A stretch of DNA of 64,000 bases from Chryseobacterium culicis (GCF_002979755.1 NZ_PCPP01000002.1:496001-560000); one strand, 5' to 3'; positions 34,161 through 43,122 are shown, counted from the first letter of the stretch. The notes: generated by a model not told the origin, from the sequence alone. Numbers and translations are program-made.

Positions 34161-34190
34161 AAGCCTGCCTTCAAAGATGAAGACAGGCTT
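34161..34190 (-). terminator. Intrinsic terminator of the small lipoprotein gene at 34214
   Basis: AAGCCTGCCTTCA / TGAAGACAGGCTT stem (one mismatch) followed on the minus strand by a six-T run, 24 bases after the stop. Confidence 0.9.
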
Positions 34191-34213
34191 GCATAATATA
34201 TAAATAGACAAAT

Positions 34214-34609
34214 CTAACGCGTACAGTTGGCTGTCCACGTTTTGCCGTCTTTTGCAAATAATATTTTTAAGGTATTATTGTCAATTCTGATATAAGAGGT
34301 TGCTGTAGAACCAATCATAACCAAAGTATGGTCTCCTTCCTGATTGAATTCAATTCCGTTAAGATCCGGAATACTGTTTGAGAAAGCGAAATTATACTTG
34401 GTACCGCTGGCGATTTTTGTTACAAATACACTTCCGTTATCGGTACTGATGCTGGTAGAGCCTCCATCATTATAGGAAATCTTTCCTTTATAGGTTCCGG
34501 CAAAAAATTCATTGTTTACAGGGTCGTCATCTTTGCTACACGACGAAAAAGATAATGCTGTGAATAGTAACAGCATCATAACTCCTAAGATTTTAATTGC
34601 TTTTTTCAT
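34214..34609 (-). CDS. Small lipoprotein, lipocalin-like beta fold
   Basis: 131 residues. A lipoprotein signal ends in SFSSC (Cys at about residue 24), followed by the acidic SKDDD that is common in surface-exposed flavobacterial lipoproteins. About eight short beta strands (TYKGKISYND, SVFVTKIA, YNFAFSNS, HTLVMIGS, SYIRIDNNTLKILF, TWTANC) suggest a small barrel or sandwich. Family not recognised. The gene is single, divergent from mfd, and its own terminator follows. Confidence 0.65.
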   Translation of the reverse strand: MKKAIKILGVMMLLLFTALSFSSCSKDDDPVNNEFFAGTYKGKISYNDGGSTSISTDNGSVFVTKIASGTKYNFAFSNSIPDLNGIEFNQEGDHTLVMIGSTATSYIRIDNNTLKILFAKDGKTWTANCTR

Positions 34610-34789
34610 AATATCATTCTTAAATGTTTGGTTATCCTTAAAAGGCCAAACACTATGCCATGAGGGGAAACTTGAATTTTTTTAACAGGTTATTAAATAA
34701 AATTGTAAAAAATTAAGATTTCTGAGGGTAAGTCCTTCATTTTAAACGTTCAGTCTTTCAGTTTTTCCGGGGAAGAGAAAAAATATCCG

Positions 34790-34797
34790 TACCTTTG
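34790..34797 (+). promoter_or_regulatory. Putative -7 element (TACCTTTG) of mfd
   Basis: TAnnTTTG match 63 bases before the ATG at 34861. It overlaps the longest possible in-frame start (34795), which therefore cannot be translated from this promoter. Confidence 0.5.
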
Positions 34798-34860
34798 TAC
34801 CTCATAAACGGTTTCGGAAAACTCCCGAAATCGCTTTTGTCGTTTATACCTTTACTATCT

Positions 34861-37800
34861 ATGCAGTTAAAATCCATTAATGAAAAGTTCCTTCCAGACC
34901 TTATGCAGAAAGAGTTTGGGAAAGAAATTTTTACCCAGCTAGAAAACAATCAGCATATTGCTGTAAAAGGAAGTGCCGGATCTTCGGTTTCTATTTTTGT
35001 CGCTGAGCTTTTTTTGGTTCAGAAGAGAAATATTCTTTATCTGGTAGACGATAAAGAGGATGCATTGTATGCCAATACGGAGATGGAAGATCTTCTTGGT
35101 AAGGATAAAGTGCTGTATTTTCCTGCCACCCATCTTGAACCTTATCAGGTGGAAAAAACACAAAATGCCAATCTGGTTTTAAGAACCGAGGTGTTGAATA
35201 AAATCAATTCAGGAAGATCTCCAAAAGTGATTGTAGCTTATGCCGGAGCCTTATCTGAAAAAGTTTTGAAAAAGGAAGATTTTAAAGCAATTTCTCATCA
35301 TATAAAAGTGGGCGACCAGCTTGATTTTGATTTCGTGGATGAGCTGCTTAATCATTATCATTTCCAGCAAGCTGATTTCGTTTCCGAACCTGGAGAGTTT
35401 TCAGTAAGAGGAGGGATTGTAGATGTGTTTTCCTATTCACATGAAAAACCTTACAGAATTACCTTCTTTGGTAATGAAGTGGAAAGTATTAAAACCTTCG
35501 ATATCGAAACTCAGTTGTCGGTGGATAAAGTGAAGGATTTCCAATTGGTATCCAATATGAACTTTTCAGTAACGGGAACCAGAGTGTCCTTGCTTCAGCT
35601 ATTGCCTAAAGAAAGTTTTGTGGTTACCAAAAACGGTATGGTGGGAATGCAGAAGATCAGGACATTCTACGAAAAATCTCTGGAGAAATATGATACATTA
35701 AGTAAAGATATTGCGCACAGAGCTCCACAGGAACTTTTTATTTCTGATCAGGAGTTTCTATTCGATTATAAAAAATTCAAAACGGTTGACTTTGGAGGAA
35801 CGGTGATTGAAGGACTGAAAGAAATTACGGAGGTCAAAATGGAACAGCTTCCACAACCGTCTTTTCATAAAAACTTTGAATTGCTGATTGAAGATATTGA
35901 AGAAAAGCAGAATGTCGGATTTGATACCTGGATTTCCTTTTCAACAGAAAAACAGAAAGAAAGACTGGAATCTATTTTTGAAGAACTTGAACATGAACTC
36001 CCTTTTAAAAGTTTTAAATCTGAACTTCATGAAGGTTTTGTAGATAATGGCCATAAACTGATGGTTTATACTGATCACCAGATTTTTGACCGTTACCAGA
36101 GATATAAAGCTAAAAATACTTTTGCAAAATCTGAACAGCTTACCCTGAAAGACCTGATGTCTTTGAAAATCGGAGATTATATCGCCCATATTGATCATGG
36201 AATCGGGAAATTTATGGGACTTGTAAAAGTTAATAACGATGGTAAAATTCAGGAATGCTTTAAACTGACCTATAAAAATGGAGATTTATTATATGTAAGT
36301 ATTCACTCTCTGCATAAGATTTCGAAGTACAACGGACCGGATGGAAGAGAAATTGTATTGAGTAAACTGGGATCTCCAACCTGGAAATCTTTGAAACAGA
36401 AAACAAAGGCGAAGGTTAAACAGATTGCTTTTGATCTTATTCAGCTATATGCTCAGAGAAAAACGGCAAAAGGTTTTGCTTTTACACCAGATTCCTATCT
36501 GCAGAACGAGTTGGAAGCAAGCTTTATTTATGAAGATACACCAGATCAGGAAAAAGCGACCATAGATGTGAAAAAAGATATGGAAGCTGATACGGTTATG
36601 GACCGACTTGTGTGTGGTGATGTAGGTTTCGGTAAAACGGAGGTTGCCATCCGTGCTGCATTTAAAGCGGCTACAGACGGGAAGCAGGTTGCGATATTGG
36701 TTCCCACGACTATTCTTGCTTTTCAGCATTACAGAAGTTTTAAAGAAAGACTTAAAGATTTTCCGGTAAATGTTGGTTATGTAAACAGATTCAGAACAGC
36801 TAAACAGAAATCAGAAACATTAAGTGCTCTGAAAGATGGAAAGGTGGATATTATTATCGGGACTCATCAATTAGTAAGCAGCTCTGTTAAATTTAAAGAT
36901 TTGGGCTTGCTGATTATTGATGAAGAACATAAGTTTGGAGTTTCAGTAAAGGATAAGCTGAAAACACTTAAAAGTAATGTAGATACGCTTACTCTGACAG
37001 CTACTCCTATTCCAAGAACTTTACAGTTTTCTTTAATGGCTGCAAGGGATTTATCTGTTATCAAAACACCACCGCCTAACAGGCAGCCTGTAGATACGCA
37101 GTTGATAGGATTTAATGAAGAAACTCTTCGAGATGCTGTTTCCTATGAACTTCAGAGAGATGGACAGGTCTATTTTATCAACAACAGAATTGAAAATCTC
37201 AAAGATATTGCGGGACTTATCCAAAGGCTGGTGCCTGATGCAAGAGTGATCACAGGACACGGGCAGATGGAAGGAAAACAGCTGGAAAAGAATGTGCTGG
37301 ATTTTATGGAAGGGAAATATGATGTTCTTGTCTCTACTACCATTGTAGAAAGTGGGGTGGACGTTCCGAATGCCAATACTATCTTTATCAATGATGCCCA
37401 AAGGTTTGGTATGGCAGACCTGCATCAGATGAGAGGAAGAGTAGGACGTAGCAACAGAAAAGCATTCTGTTATCTCATCACTCCTCCTTACGATATGATG
37501 ACTTCAGATGCCAGAAAACGTCTGGAAGCCATTGAGCAGTTTTCGGATCTGGGAAGCGGTTTCCAGATTGCAATGAAAGATCTTGAGATCCGTGGTGCCG
37601 GTGATCTTTTGGGGGCTGAGCAGAGTGGATTTATCAATGAAATGGGGTTTGAAACCTATCAGAAACTGATGCAGGAAGCTTTAGAAGAACTGAAAGATGA
37701 TGCTGATTTTGAAAGCCTTTTTGAAAATGAAGAAGACAGGCAGAAACTTTTCAAATCTGTGAAGGATGTTAATATCGATACAGATTTAGAGTTGATGTTA

Positions 37801-38229
37801 CCCGATTCATACATTTCCAATACGGAAGAAAGGTTGTTGTTGTATCAGAAAATTGCAGAGATTAATAATGAGGCGGATCTTCATCAGTTTGAACTGGAAT
37901 TGATTGACCGTTTCGGAGCATTGCCAAAAGAAGCGGTCAATCTCTTGAAGAGCGTTTCTCTGAAATGGCTTGCTGCTGATATTGGCTTTGAGAAAATTGT
38001 CATGAAAAACGGGGTGTTTTTAGGATACTTTCCGGGGAATCCTCAGGATAAGTTTTATCAGACTGACCGATTCAGGCATATCATTAATTATCTGACCCGA
38101 AATCCTGCTGAAGCACAGCTCAAAGAGAAGTCAGGAAAAGAAGGTAACCAACTGATGATGAGAAAGGAAAGGGTTAAAAATGTAGATGAGGTTAATCTAT
38201 TGCTTAAAGCTATCATTGAACATAATTAA
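34861..38229 (+). CDS. mfd: Transcription-repair coupling factor
   Basis: 1122 residues from MQLKSINEKFLPD. An extra 22 in-frame residues upstream overlap the promoter and are rejected. Domains in order are the UvrB-like homology region (about 1-330; GSAGSSVSIFVAELF, EPGEFSVRGGIVDVF), RNA-polymerase-interacting domain (about 435-500; LKIGDYIAHIDHGIGKFMG), RecG-like translocase with Walker A CGDVGFGKTE (about 584-593), DEEH (about 687-690), QMRGRVGRS, and the C-terminal UvrA-contact domain. The protein removes stalled RNA polymerase and recruits UvrA. It is a single gene followed by a strong terminator. Confidence 0.98.
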   Translation: MQLKSINEKFLPDLMQKEFGKEIFTQLENNQHIAVKGSAGSSVSIFVAELFLVQKRNILYLVDDKEDALYANTEMEDLLGKDKVLYFPATHLEPYQVEKTQNANLVLRTEVLNKINSGRSPKVIVAYAGALSEKVLKKEDFKAISHHIKVGDQLDFDFVDELLNHYHFQQADFVSEPGEFSVRGGIVDVFSYSHEKPYRITFFGNEVESIKTFDIETQLSVDKVKDFQLVSNMNFSVTGTRVSLLQLLPKESFVVTKNGMVGMQKIRTFYEKSLEKYDTLSKDIAHRAPQELFISDQEFLFDYKKFKTVDFGGTVIEGLKEITEVKMEQLPQPSFHKNFELLIEDIEEKQNVGFDTWISFSTEKQKERLESIFEELEHELPFKSFKSELHEGFVDNGHKLMVYTDHQIFDRYQRYKAKNTFAKSEQLTLKDLMSLKIGDYIAHIDHGIGKFMGLVKVNNDGKIQECFKLTYKNGDLLYVSIHSLHKISKYNGPDGREIVLSKLGSPTWKSLKQKTKAKVKQIAFDLIQLYAQRKTAKGFAFTPDSYLQNELEASFIYEDTPDQEKATIDVKKDMEADTVMDRLVCGDVGFGKTEVAIRAAFKAATDGKQVAILVPTTILAFQHYRSFKERLKDFPVNVGYVNRFRTAKQKSETLSALKDGKVDIIIGTHQLVSSSVKFKDLGLLIIDEEHKFGVSVKDKLKTLKSNVDTLTLTATPIPRTLQFSLMAARDLSVIKTPPPNRQPVDTQLIGFNEETLRDAVSYELQRDGQVYFINNRIENLKDIAGLIQRLVPDARVITGHGQMEGKQLEKNVLDFMEGKYDVLVSTTIVESGVDVPNANTIFINDAQRFGMADLHQMRGRVGRSNRKAFCYLITPPYDMMTSDARKRLEAIEQFSDLGSGFQIAMKDLEIRGAGDLLGAEQSGFINEMGFETYQKLMQEALEELKDDADFESLFENEEDRQKLFKSVKDVNIDTDLELMLPDSYISNTEERLLLYQKIAEINNEADLHQFELELIDRFGALPKEAVNLLKSVSLKWLAADIGFEKIVMKNGVFLGYFPGNPQDKFYQTDRFRHIINYLTRNPAEAQLKEKSGKEGNQLMMRKERVKNVDEVNLLLKAIIEHN

Positions 38230-38272
38230 ATTTTATTTTTTATTTGTTGGAAATAAGATGATAAAAGTTGTG

Positions 38273-38311
38273 AAAAACGTATAAGAATATTAAATTTTTA
38301 TACGTTTTTTT
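38273..38311 (+). terminator. Intrinsic terminator of mfd
   Basis: AAAAACGTATAA / TTTATACGTTTTT stem with a 12-base loop, followed by a seven-T run, 44 bases after the mfd stop. Confidence 0.85.
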
Positions 38312-38582
38312 GTGATTGTTATCATGTTTTTATTTTGTAATATTCCTGTTACAGAGAATTAAGGGCCTTTTTAGGGGCTTGAAATCACTTTCTGATGATT
38401 AAAGAATTCTTGTAAATGCCCGTACAGTAAGGGTTTGAGACGTTATTCTCTTTTTTTTAATTGTGAAAAGTGGAGTTATGTAGAAATAATTCTACTTTTG
38501 TGTGTTATTAATTCTATTCTGTAATGCGTTTATTTCTATAGGTTTACCGATATATAACTGGAATTTTTTGGACTTCATTGTT

Positions 38583-38590
38583 TACCTTTG
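38583..38590 (+). promoter_or_regulatory. Putative -7 element (TACCTTTG) of the secreted triplet operon
   Basis: TAnnTTTG match 12 bases before the chosen ATG at 38602, and downstream of the longer in-frame start at 38578. It therefore supports 38602 as the start. Confidence 0.5.
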
Positions 38591-38601
38591 CAGTCCTTAT
38601 T

Positions 38602-39423
38602 ATGAAAAAACTTATATATTGCTGCGCGGCTGGACTTCTTTCATTCTACGCCAACGCACAGGTGGGAATAGGTACAGCGAAACCGAAATCTGTTCTTGAT
38701 GTGAACGGAAAAACCACCTTAAGAAAAGAACTTAGAGTAGGCGGGACTTCAACTCAGGCTGGAAATGCCGGGTTAAACGGCCAGGTTTTGGTTTCTCAGG
38801 GTGAGGGTTTGCCTCCTGTGTGGAAATCTTTGAATGTTTCCTTTATGGAAGAGGGACAGTATAAGCTGATCAATTCTTATCTGTCGTCTGATCAATTAGG
38901 GGTTACCTCTATTTCTAATGGGGTTGCCGGGGATAATATCTATACAAACAAAGTGGGAGATAATGTCACTGATGCAGCTAAAGGTAACTGGAAAAAAATT
39001 GATGGTCTTAAAAATACGTTTACAATCAAAAACGGAAAAAACAGGATCACTTATCAGTTTCAGACAGGTATTGAAATGAAGGCACAGTCATCTACCACTA
39101 TAGAAAGTGTCAGATTTGCCTGTGGTGTTTTCAGAAACGGTTTATTGGTGGCTGTACGTCCGGATAGAATTGCTACGAATAACAACAGTGGAAAAAATGG
39201 TCTTCAGGACTATATCTTTACCCTCAATTATACGGAACAGAATGTCCCTGTAGGGGTTCACAATATTGAAATTGCATGCCGCAAGATCGATACTTCAAAT
39301 TCCACTTCAGAATTTTCAATCGGAAGTAATGTACAATCTTCAAGTGGAGTATCCAGCTCGTTTACTTTGGAATCTACCATGAAAATGGATGTTATCGAAT
39401 ACGTGAGCTATAAAACTAACTAA
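38602..39423 (+). CDS. Secreted protein of a tandem triplet (paralogue A)
   Basis: 273 residues from MKKLIYCCAAGLLS. A signal peptide (about 1-19, ending YANAQ) is followed by the motif VGIGTAKPKSVLDVNG, widespread at the head of Bacteroidota surface and phage-tail-like proteins. A GLNGQVLVSQGEGLPPVWKSL segment (split here) and a C-terminal beta domain (about 130-273) with FACGVFRNGLLVAVRPD follow. No anchor or T9SS sorting domain is seen. Function is not known; a secreted or periplasmic beta-rich protein is all that can be supported. Its TAA overlaps the ATG of the next gene by one base. Confidence 0.75.
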   Translation: MKKLIYCCAAGLLSFYANAQVGIGTAKPKSVLDVNGKTTLRKELRVGGTSTQAGNAGLNGQVLVSQGEGLPPVWKSLNVSFMEEGQYKLINSYLSSDQLGVTSISNGVAGDNIYTNKVGDNVTDAAKGNWKKIDGLKNTFTIKNGKNRITYQFQTGIEMKAQSSTTIESVRFACGVFRNGLLVAVRPDRIATNNNSGKNGLQDYIFTLNYTEQNVPVGVHNIEIACRKIDTSNSTSEFSIGSNVQSSSGVSSSFTLESTMKMDVIEYVSYKTN

Positions 39424-40244
39424 TGATGAAAAAACTATTATCAACACTGCTTTTTAGCATAGGACTTTTGGCAACAGCTCAGGTAGGAATAAAAACAGAT
39501 ACCCCAAAAGCACAGCTTGATGTAAACGGAGATGCCAACTTCAGAAATAAGATTGGTATTTTTAATGCCACAGATAACACCGTATTTCAGGGAAATAATG
39601 ATCAGCTTTTGGTTTCCAGAGGTGAGGGTTTTGCGCCAATCTGGAAATCCCTTCGTATTCCTGAATATGAACCGAATAAATTTTATCTGATCTACAATAA
39701 CTCCTTTTCAGATAAAGTAGGAGTTACCTTTACCTCTTCAGAAGATTCTACGGTAGGTTTCGCTTCAAGAGGGGCAACTTTTACCAAAGGAAAAGAACTT
39801 AACAGTCTTCCGGGTTTTAAAAAAATTACGAATCTTTCAAAGACGATCAGTGTATTCAGTACTCAAAGTAAGGCTTACTTCCAGTTCGAAACAGTGGTTC
39901 AGGCTGACTTTGGAGCAGTAGGATCAGTAGATACTTCAATAGATTATGCTTGTGGTATTTTTGTAGATGGTAAACTGGTGAACCTGAGACAAAGGAATTT
40001 AAAGGCCATTACCAGTACACATCCGTTTCTTACCCATACTCAGATCGGGATTGTAGATAATCTTGCTAAAGGAGATCATACGGTAGACGTTGCCTGTACA
40101 AGATTGGGTTCTTACGGAGCTTCCGGCAATAAACTTTCGATAGGAATTAATGGATATTCTAACATTAATGACTTTATTGCCCAGTCATCTCTAAAAGTTG
40201 ACGTATATGAAGTTCCAGAAGTGTTTAACACAATTATAAACTAA
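39423..40244 (+). CDS. Secreted protein of a tandem triplet (paralogue B)
   Basis: 273 residues (MMKKLL; the second Met is an equal candidate). A signal peptide ends LLATAQ, followed by VGIKTDTPKAQLDVNG, the shared QLLVSRGEGFAPIWKSL element, and a beta-rich C-terminal domain with YACGIFVDGKLVNLRQ, matching the CG(V/I)F block of paralogue A. The gene overlaps A by one base (TAATG) and is followed after seven bases by paralogue C, so the three form one translationally coupled operon. Function unknown. Confidence 0.75.
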   Translation: MMKKLLSTLLFSIGLLATAQVGIKTDTPKAQLDVNGDANFRNKIGIFNATDNTVFQGNNDQLLVSRGEGFAPIWKSLRIPEYEPNKFYLIYNNSFSDKVGVTFTSSEDSTVGFASRGATFTKGKELNSLPGFKKITNLSKTISVFSTQSKAYFQFETVVQADFGAVGSVDTSIDYACGIFVDGKLVNLRQRNLKAITSTHPFLTHTQIGIVDNLAKGDHTVDVACTRLGSYGASGNKLSIGINGYSNINDFIAQSSLKVDVYEVPEVFNTIIN

Positions 40245-40251
40245 GCAGGTC

Positions 40252-40989
40252 ATGAAAAAAATACTATTTGTAACATCACTTCTTTTAGCTGTTATAGTAA
40301 CTGCACAAGTGGGAATTAATACTCCTAATCCAACGAATATGCTGGATGTAAACGGAGATCTGAATATTGGAAAAGAATTAAGAACAGGAGGTACTGATAT
40401 ACTGAAAGGATCTGCCGGAACAGCAGGTGATATCCTGCATAATAATGCAGATTTAAACACCAATGACTGGAAAGCAATAAAAATTGCTGACGGACAAGGA
40501 AGTATGTCTGTATTTTCAATAAATACGGTTTCAGACAAGACAGGAGTTAGTTTTTCAGGAAATAATGGTTCAACTAACCCTTACGGTGACGGAGATCCAT
40601 TAAATGCGAATTGGTCTGTACTTACAGGAACAATGGATACTTTCTCTGTGACCAATCAAACGAATAAAGCCACTTTTTCGTTTCAAACAACAGTACAGAA
40701 AACAGGCTCCAATTCTGCAAGTTTTGCCTGTGGGGTATTTGTAGACGATGTGTTGAGAGCCGTAAGAACTGACGTATTGCTTGGTGATCCAGGAGCATAT
40801 AAAATTTTCAATCTTAATGCAACACTGACTAATCTTATGCCTAAAAATGATTATAAAGTTAAAGTTGCCTGTACAAAAAGAGCTATTTCCGGATCAACAC
40901 TTGGAGTAGGAACTGCGGTGAATACTACCTTCCTCAATAGCGATATGTCACAGTCTGTTTTGACAACCTCTATATTGCAGCCTTATTAA
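40252..40989 (+). CDS. Secreted protein of a tandem triplet (paralogue C)
   Basis: 245 residues. A signal peptide (ending VIVTAQ) is followed by VGINTPNPTNMLDVNG, the AGDILHNNA...WKAIKIADG segment at the place of GEG..WKSL in the other two, and the C-terminal block FACGVFVDDVLRAVRTD. It lacks the GEG element, so it is the most divergent of the three. It is last in the operon, and a terminator begins 24 bases after the stop. Function unknown; a set of paralogous secreted proteins that could assemble together is an inference. Confidence 0.72.
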   Translation: MKKILFVTSLLLAVIVTAQVGINTPNPTNMLDVNGDLNIGKELRTGGTDILKGSAGTAGDILHNNADLNTNDWKAIKIADGQGSMSVFSINTVSDKTGVSFSGNNGSTNPYGDGDPLNANWSVLTGTMDTFSVTNQTNKATFSFQTTVQKTGSNSASFACGVFVDDVLRAVRTDVLLGDPGAYKIFNLNATLTNLMPKNDYKVKVACTKRAISGSTLGVGTAVNTTFLNSDMSQSVLTTSILQPY

Positions 40990-41013
40990 TTTTCATCATA
41001 ATACAATAATAGG

Positions 41014-41049
41014 AAATCTAAAAACGTTATGTTTTTAGATTTTTTTTGT
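41014..41049 (+). terminator. Intrinsic terminator of the triplet operon
   Basis: AAATCTAAAAAC / GTTTTTAGATTT perfect stem, five-base loop, then eight T. Confidence 0.9.
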
Positions 41050-41112
41050 TTATTAACTCTATTTCTTGTGAATTTGTTCAGATAAAGTGAAGTGTATTAT
41101 CGAAAATTGAAT

Positions 41113-41120
41113 TATATTTG
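41113..41120 (+). promoter_or_regulatory. Putative -7 element (TATATTTG) of the first paired lipoprotein gene
   Basis: TAnnTTTG match 21 bases before the ATG at 41142. The longer in-frame TTG start at 41118 falls inside it and is rejected. The second lipoprotein gene carries the same core in a similar context. Confidence 0.55.
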
Positions 41121-41141
41121 GACAAGCTAAAAAAATTCTAT

Positions 41142-42017
41142 ATGGTAAAAAACTATTTTTTAAAAATGTTTGCCGGTATTGCTTTTCTTGGGCTGCTGAC
41201 AGCATGTAATACTACTTCAGATCCTACAGAATCTATCCCGAATCCGGATGATGGACCACCTCCTAAAAGGGTTTTAGCAAAGGTGAGCTCGAATAATATG
41301 TCTCAGGAAGACTATGTTACAACAGCTGTAACCGGAGACCTGCAGACTGCTGTGTCTAAAGATGAATCTTTTGCCGGAAGTGCGTATTACACAGGAACGG
41401 TAACGTATACTAACAAAAATATCACTAAAATTAAATTTGTAAGTTCAGCAACATCCAGCCTTGTTTATGAATTTAATATTGTTCCCGATGCTACAGGTAA
41501 AAAGATTTATAATGCCACATCCACTACAACGGGAGCAACTCCTTCCGCTTCAGTGGTGAGTGATTATGCATTTACCTATGACCCGGTTACCAATAGGCTT
41601 ACCAAGATTCTTGAGAAGAGAAAAGAAGGAGGAATAAGTGCTTATAATAAATTTATCAACTATGCTTTTGTGTATAGCGGAGAAAATGTAATTCAAGTAG
41701 TTTGTTCCAAAGGATTATTGGATATCAACGGAAGTCCAAATATGGGTACGGCTGTAATAAGTAAGTATAGCTTTCAGAACTATGATGCTCAGAAAAGTCC
41801 GTACTCCACACTTCCAACAGCTTATTTCATCGCGCGAAGTCTGATCAATCCGGCTCAGTTCTATAAAATATCTCCGAATAACCCTACTTCAATGTATATA
41901 GAATTACCGGCACCCGCCACTCCTGTTAATACTGCGCAAAGCTATTCTTATGATAATCAAGGATATGTGGTTGTTGAGAAAAATCAGAATTTAACTTTTA
42001 CCTATAAAAATTTATAG
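41142..42017 (+). CDS. Lipoprotein of a paralogous pair (first copy)
   Basis: 291 residues from MVKNYFLKMFAGIAF. A lipoprotein signal ends in LLTAC, followed by a Pro/Ser/Asp-rich linker (DPTESIPNPDDGPPPK) and a beta-rich domain. Shared with the gene at 42117 are the closing elements: YVYSGENV-like strand, the TG(K)YSYE/SKYSFQ strand with NYDAQKSPYSTLP, the KISPNNPTS segment, and a last YSYDNQGYVV...FTYK strand. The strand pattern recalls YD/RHS-like or DUF4595-type lipoproteins, which I cannot separate by eye. No anchor other than lipid; function unknown. Confidence 0.7.
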   Translation: MVKNYFLKMFAGIAFLGLLTACNTTSDPTESIPNPDDGPPPKRVLAKVSSNNMSQEDYVTTAVTGDLQTAVSKDESFAGSAYYTGTVTYTNKNITKIKFVSSATSSLVYEFNIVPDATGKKIYNATSTTTGATPSASVVSDYAFTYDPVTNRLTKILEKRKEGGISAYNKFINYAFVYSGENVIQVVCSKGLLDINGSPNMGTAVISKYSFQNYDAQKSPYSTLPTAYFIARSLINPAQFYKISPNNPTSMYIELPAPATPVNTAQSYSYDNQGYVVVEKNQNLTFTYKNL

Positions 42018-42082
42018 GAGAAATATAGTTATTAATCTTACCAGAATATAAATAATAATACAATTTTTAGGCAAAAAAAAAT

Positions 42083-42090
42083 TATATTTG
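42083..42090 (+). promoter_or_regulatory. Putative -7 element (TATATTTG) of the second paired lipoprotein gene
   Basis: Same core as at 41113-41120, 27 bases before the ATG at 42117. An AAGGA lies directly before the ATG. Confidence 0.5.
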
Positions 42091-42116
42091 TCAAAAAAAT
42101 AATCAATTACAAGGAA

Positions 42117-43049
42117 ATGAAACAAATTTTCTATTTTATTTTACTGATCGCAGGTTTCTCCTCAATACATTCTTGCAAGGACATGCTGGATGAGGACGGA
42201 AATCCATTGTTGGATCTTAACAATACAGGAGGACTAAGCGGTCCCAGAGCATTATACAGAGAAATTACAGATAAAGATACTATCGCAGAATATCACTACA
42301 GCGGACTTCTTGTGACTAAAGTACTCACAGACAGTGCTTCCATCACTGATATTATGTACAGTGGTGATAAAATCAGCCAGATTAATTTCAACGGTTTCCT
42401 GGATCTTGACGGAAACGGAAAACTTGATAAGGACAGTGTATCGTATACTCAATTATTCACTTATGCTAATAACAATAAGCTTCAGCTGATTTCTGAAAGC
42501 CGTTCAACCTTCAGAAGACCTCCGCCTGTAATACCGGGAGGCCCTTCGGGACCACAGACGTTACTGAAAAAAGAGAAAACTGCTTATCAGGTTAAGTACA
42601 GTACTGCTACAGGAAAGCTGGATTCAATCATTATGAAGAACGGACCAGATGTTCCGGGAGCTCCACTTAATTTCACAGATTACTCTAAAACAGCTTATAC
42701 TTACGTAGGAGACAATGTATCTAAAGTGGTAAGAAATTACGGAACAATGACAGGAGGAGTATTTGGTGCTGTTACTGGAAAATATAGCTACGAGTACTAT
42801 GCATACGATGATCAGGTAAGTCCATTCACATTGTTGCCACATGTATATAAAATCTCAAGATTGTTATCTACAGTAATCAATGATAAAGAAAGTCTTATTT
42901 TATCTCCAAACAACCCTAAGAGATGGTCGGTAACAGATCTTACACCACCTATTCCAACTCCGATTGTGAAGAGTACCAATTACGTTTATGATCCTCAGAC
43001 TTATATGACAAAAGGATATGGCGTTAATTACATCTATAAACCACAATAG
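42117..43049 (+). CDS. Lipoprotein of a paralogous pair (second copy)
   Basis: 310 residues. A lipoprotein signal ends in IHSC (Cys at residue 20), followed by an acidic KDMLDEDG stretch. The region FLDLDGNGKLDKDSVSY (about 104-120) looks like a calcium-binding dockerin/EF-hand-type loop DxDxNGxLD. The rest aligns by eye with the previous gene: YVGDNVSKVV, KYSYEYYAYDDQVSPFTLLP, LSPNNPKRWS and a final NYVYDPQTYMTKG. The EF-hand-like loop is not in the first copy. It has its own promoter core, and a terminator begins 21 bases after the stop. Confidence 0.7.
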   Translation: MKQIFYFILLIAGFSSIHSCKDMLDEDGNPLLDLNNTGGLSGPRALYREITDKDTIAEYHYSGLLVTKVLTDSASITDIMYSGDKISQINFNGFLDLDGNGKLDKDSVSYTQLFTYANNNKLQLISESRSTFRRPPPVIPGGPSGPQTLLKKEKTAYQVKYSTATGKLDSIIMKNGPDVPGAPLNFTDYSKTAYTYVGDNVSKVVRNYGTMTGGVFGAVTGKYSYEYYAYDDQVSPFTLLPHVYKISRLLSTVINDKESLILSPNNPKRWSVTDLTPPIPTPIVKSTNYVYDPQTYMTKGYGVNYIYKPQ

Positions 43050-43070
43050 AAGAATTTTTTAACAATATTC

Positions 43071-43109
43071 AAACTCAATCTTTCCTAAGATTGAGTTTTT
43101 TATTTTTTA
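43071..43109 (+). terminator. Intrinsic terminator of the lipoprotein pair
   Basis: AAACTCAATCTT / AAGATTGAGTTT perfect 12-base stem with a T-rich tail. The right arm contains the -33 TTG of the pth promoter. Confidence 0.9.
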
Positions 43110-43122
43110 TCCCTTAATTTTG
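43091..43122 (+). promoter_or_regulatory. Promoter of pth (TTG-N21-TAATTTTG)
   Basis: TTG at 43091-43093 and TAATTTTG at 43115-43122 with 21 bases between, a full match to the Bacteroidota -33/-7 consensus. The ATG follows 14 bases later, at 43136. Confidence 0.65.

Larger units (their letters stand above)
38230..38601 (+). other. 372-base gene-free stretch between mfd and the secreted triplet
   Basis: It holds the mfd terminator (38273-38311), a TACTTTTG at 38493-38500 and a second promoter core at 38583-38590. Between about 38312 and 38490 I see only AT-rich sequence and short imperfect repeats. No gene was found. Confidence 0.6.

Noticed and set aside
34795..34860. Longer mfd start with 22 extra residues
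   Set aside because: The promoter core TACCTTTG (34790-34797) overlaps this start, so it would not be within the transcript.
37051..37425. 124-codon frame opposite mfd
   Set aside because: Antisense to conserved helicase motifs; no independent support.
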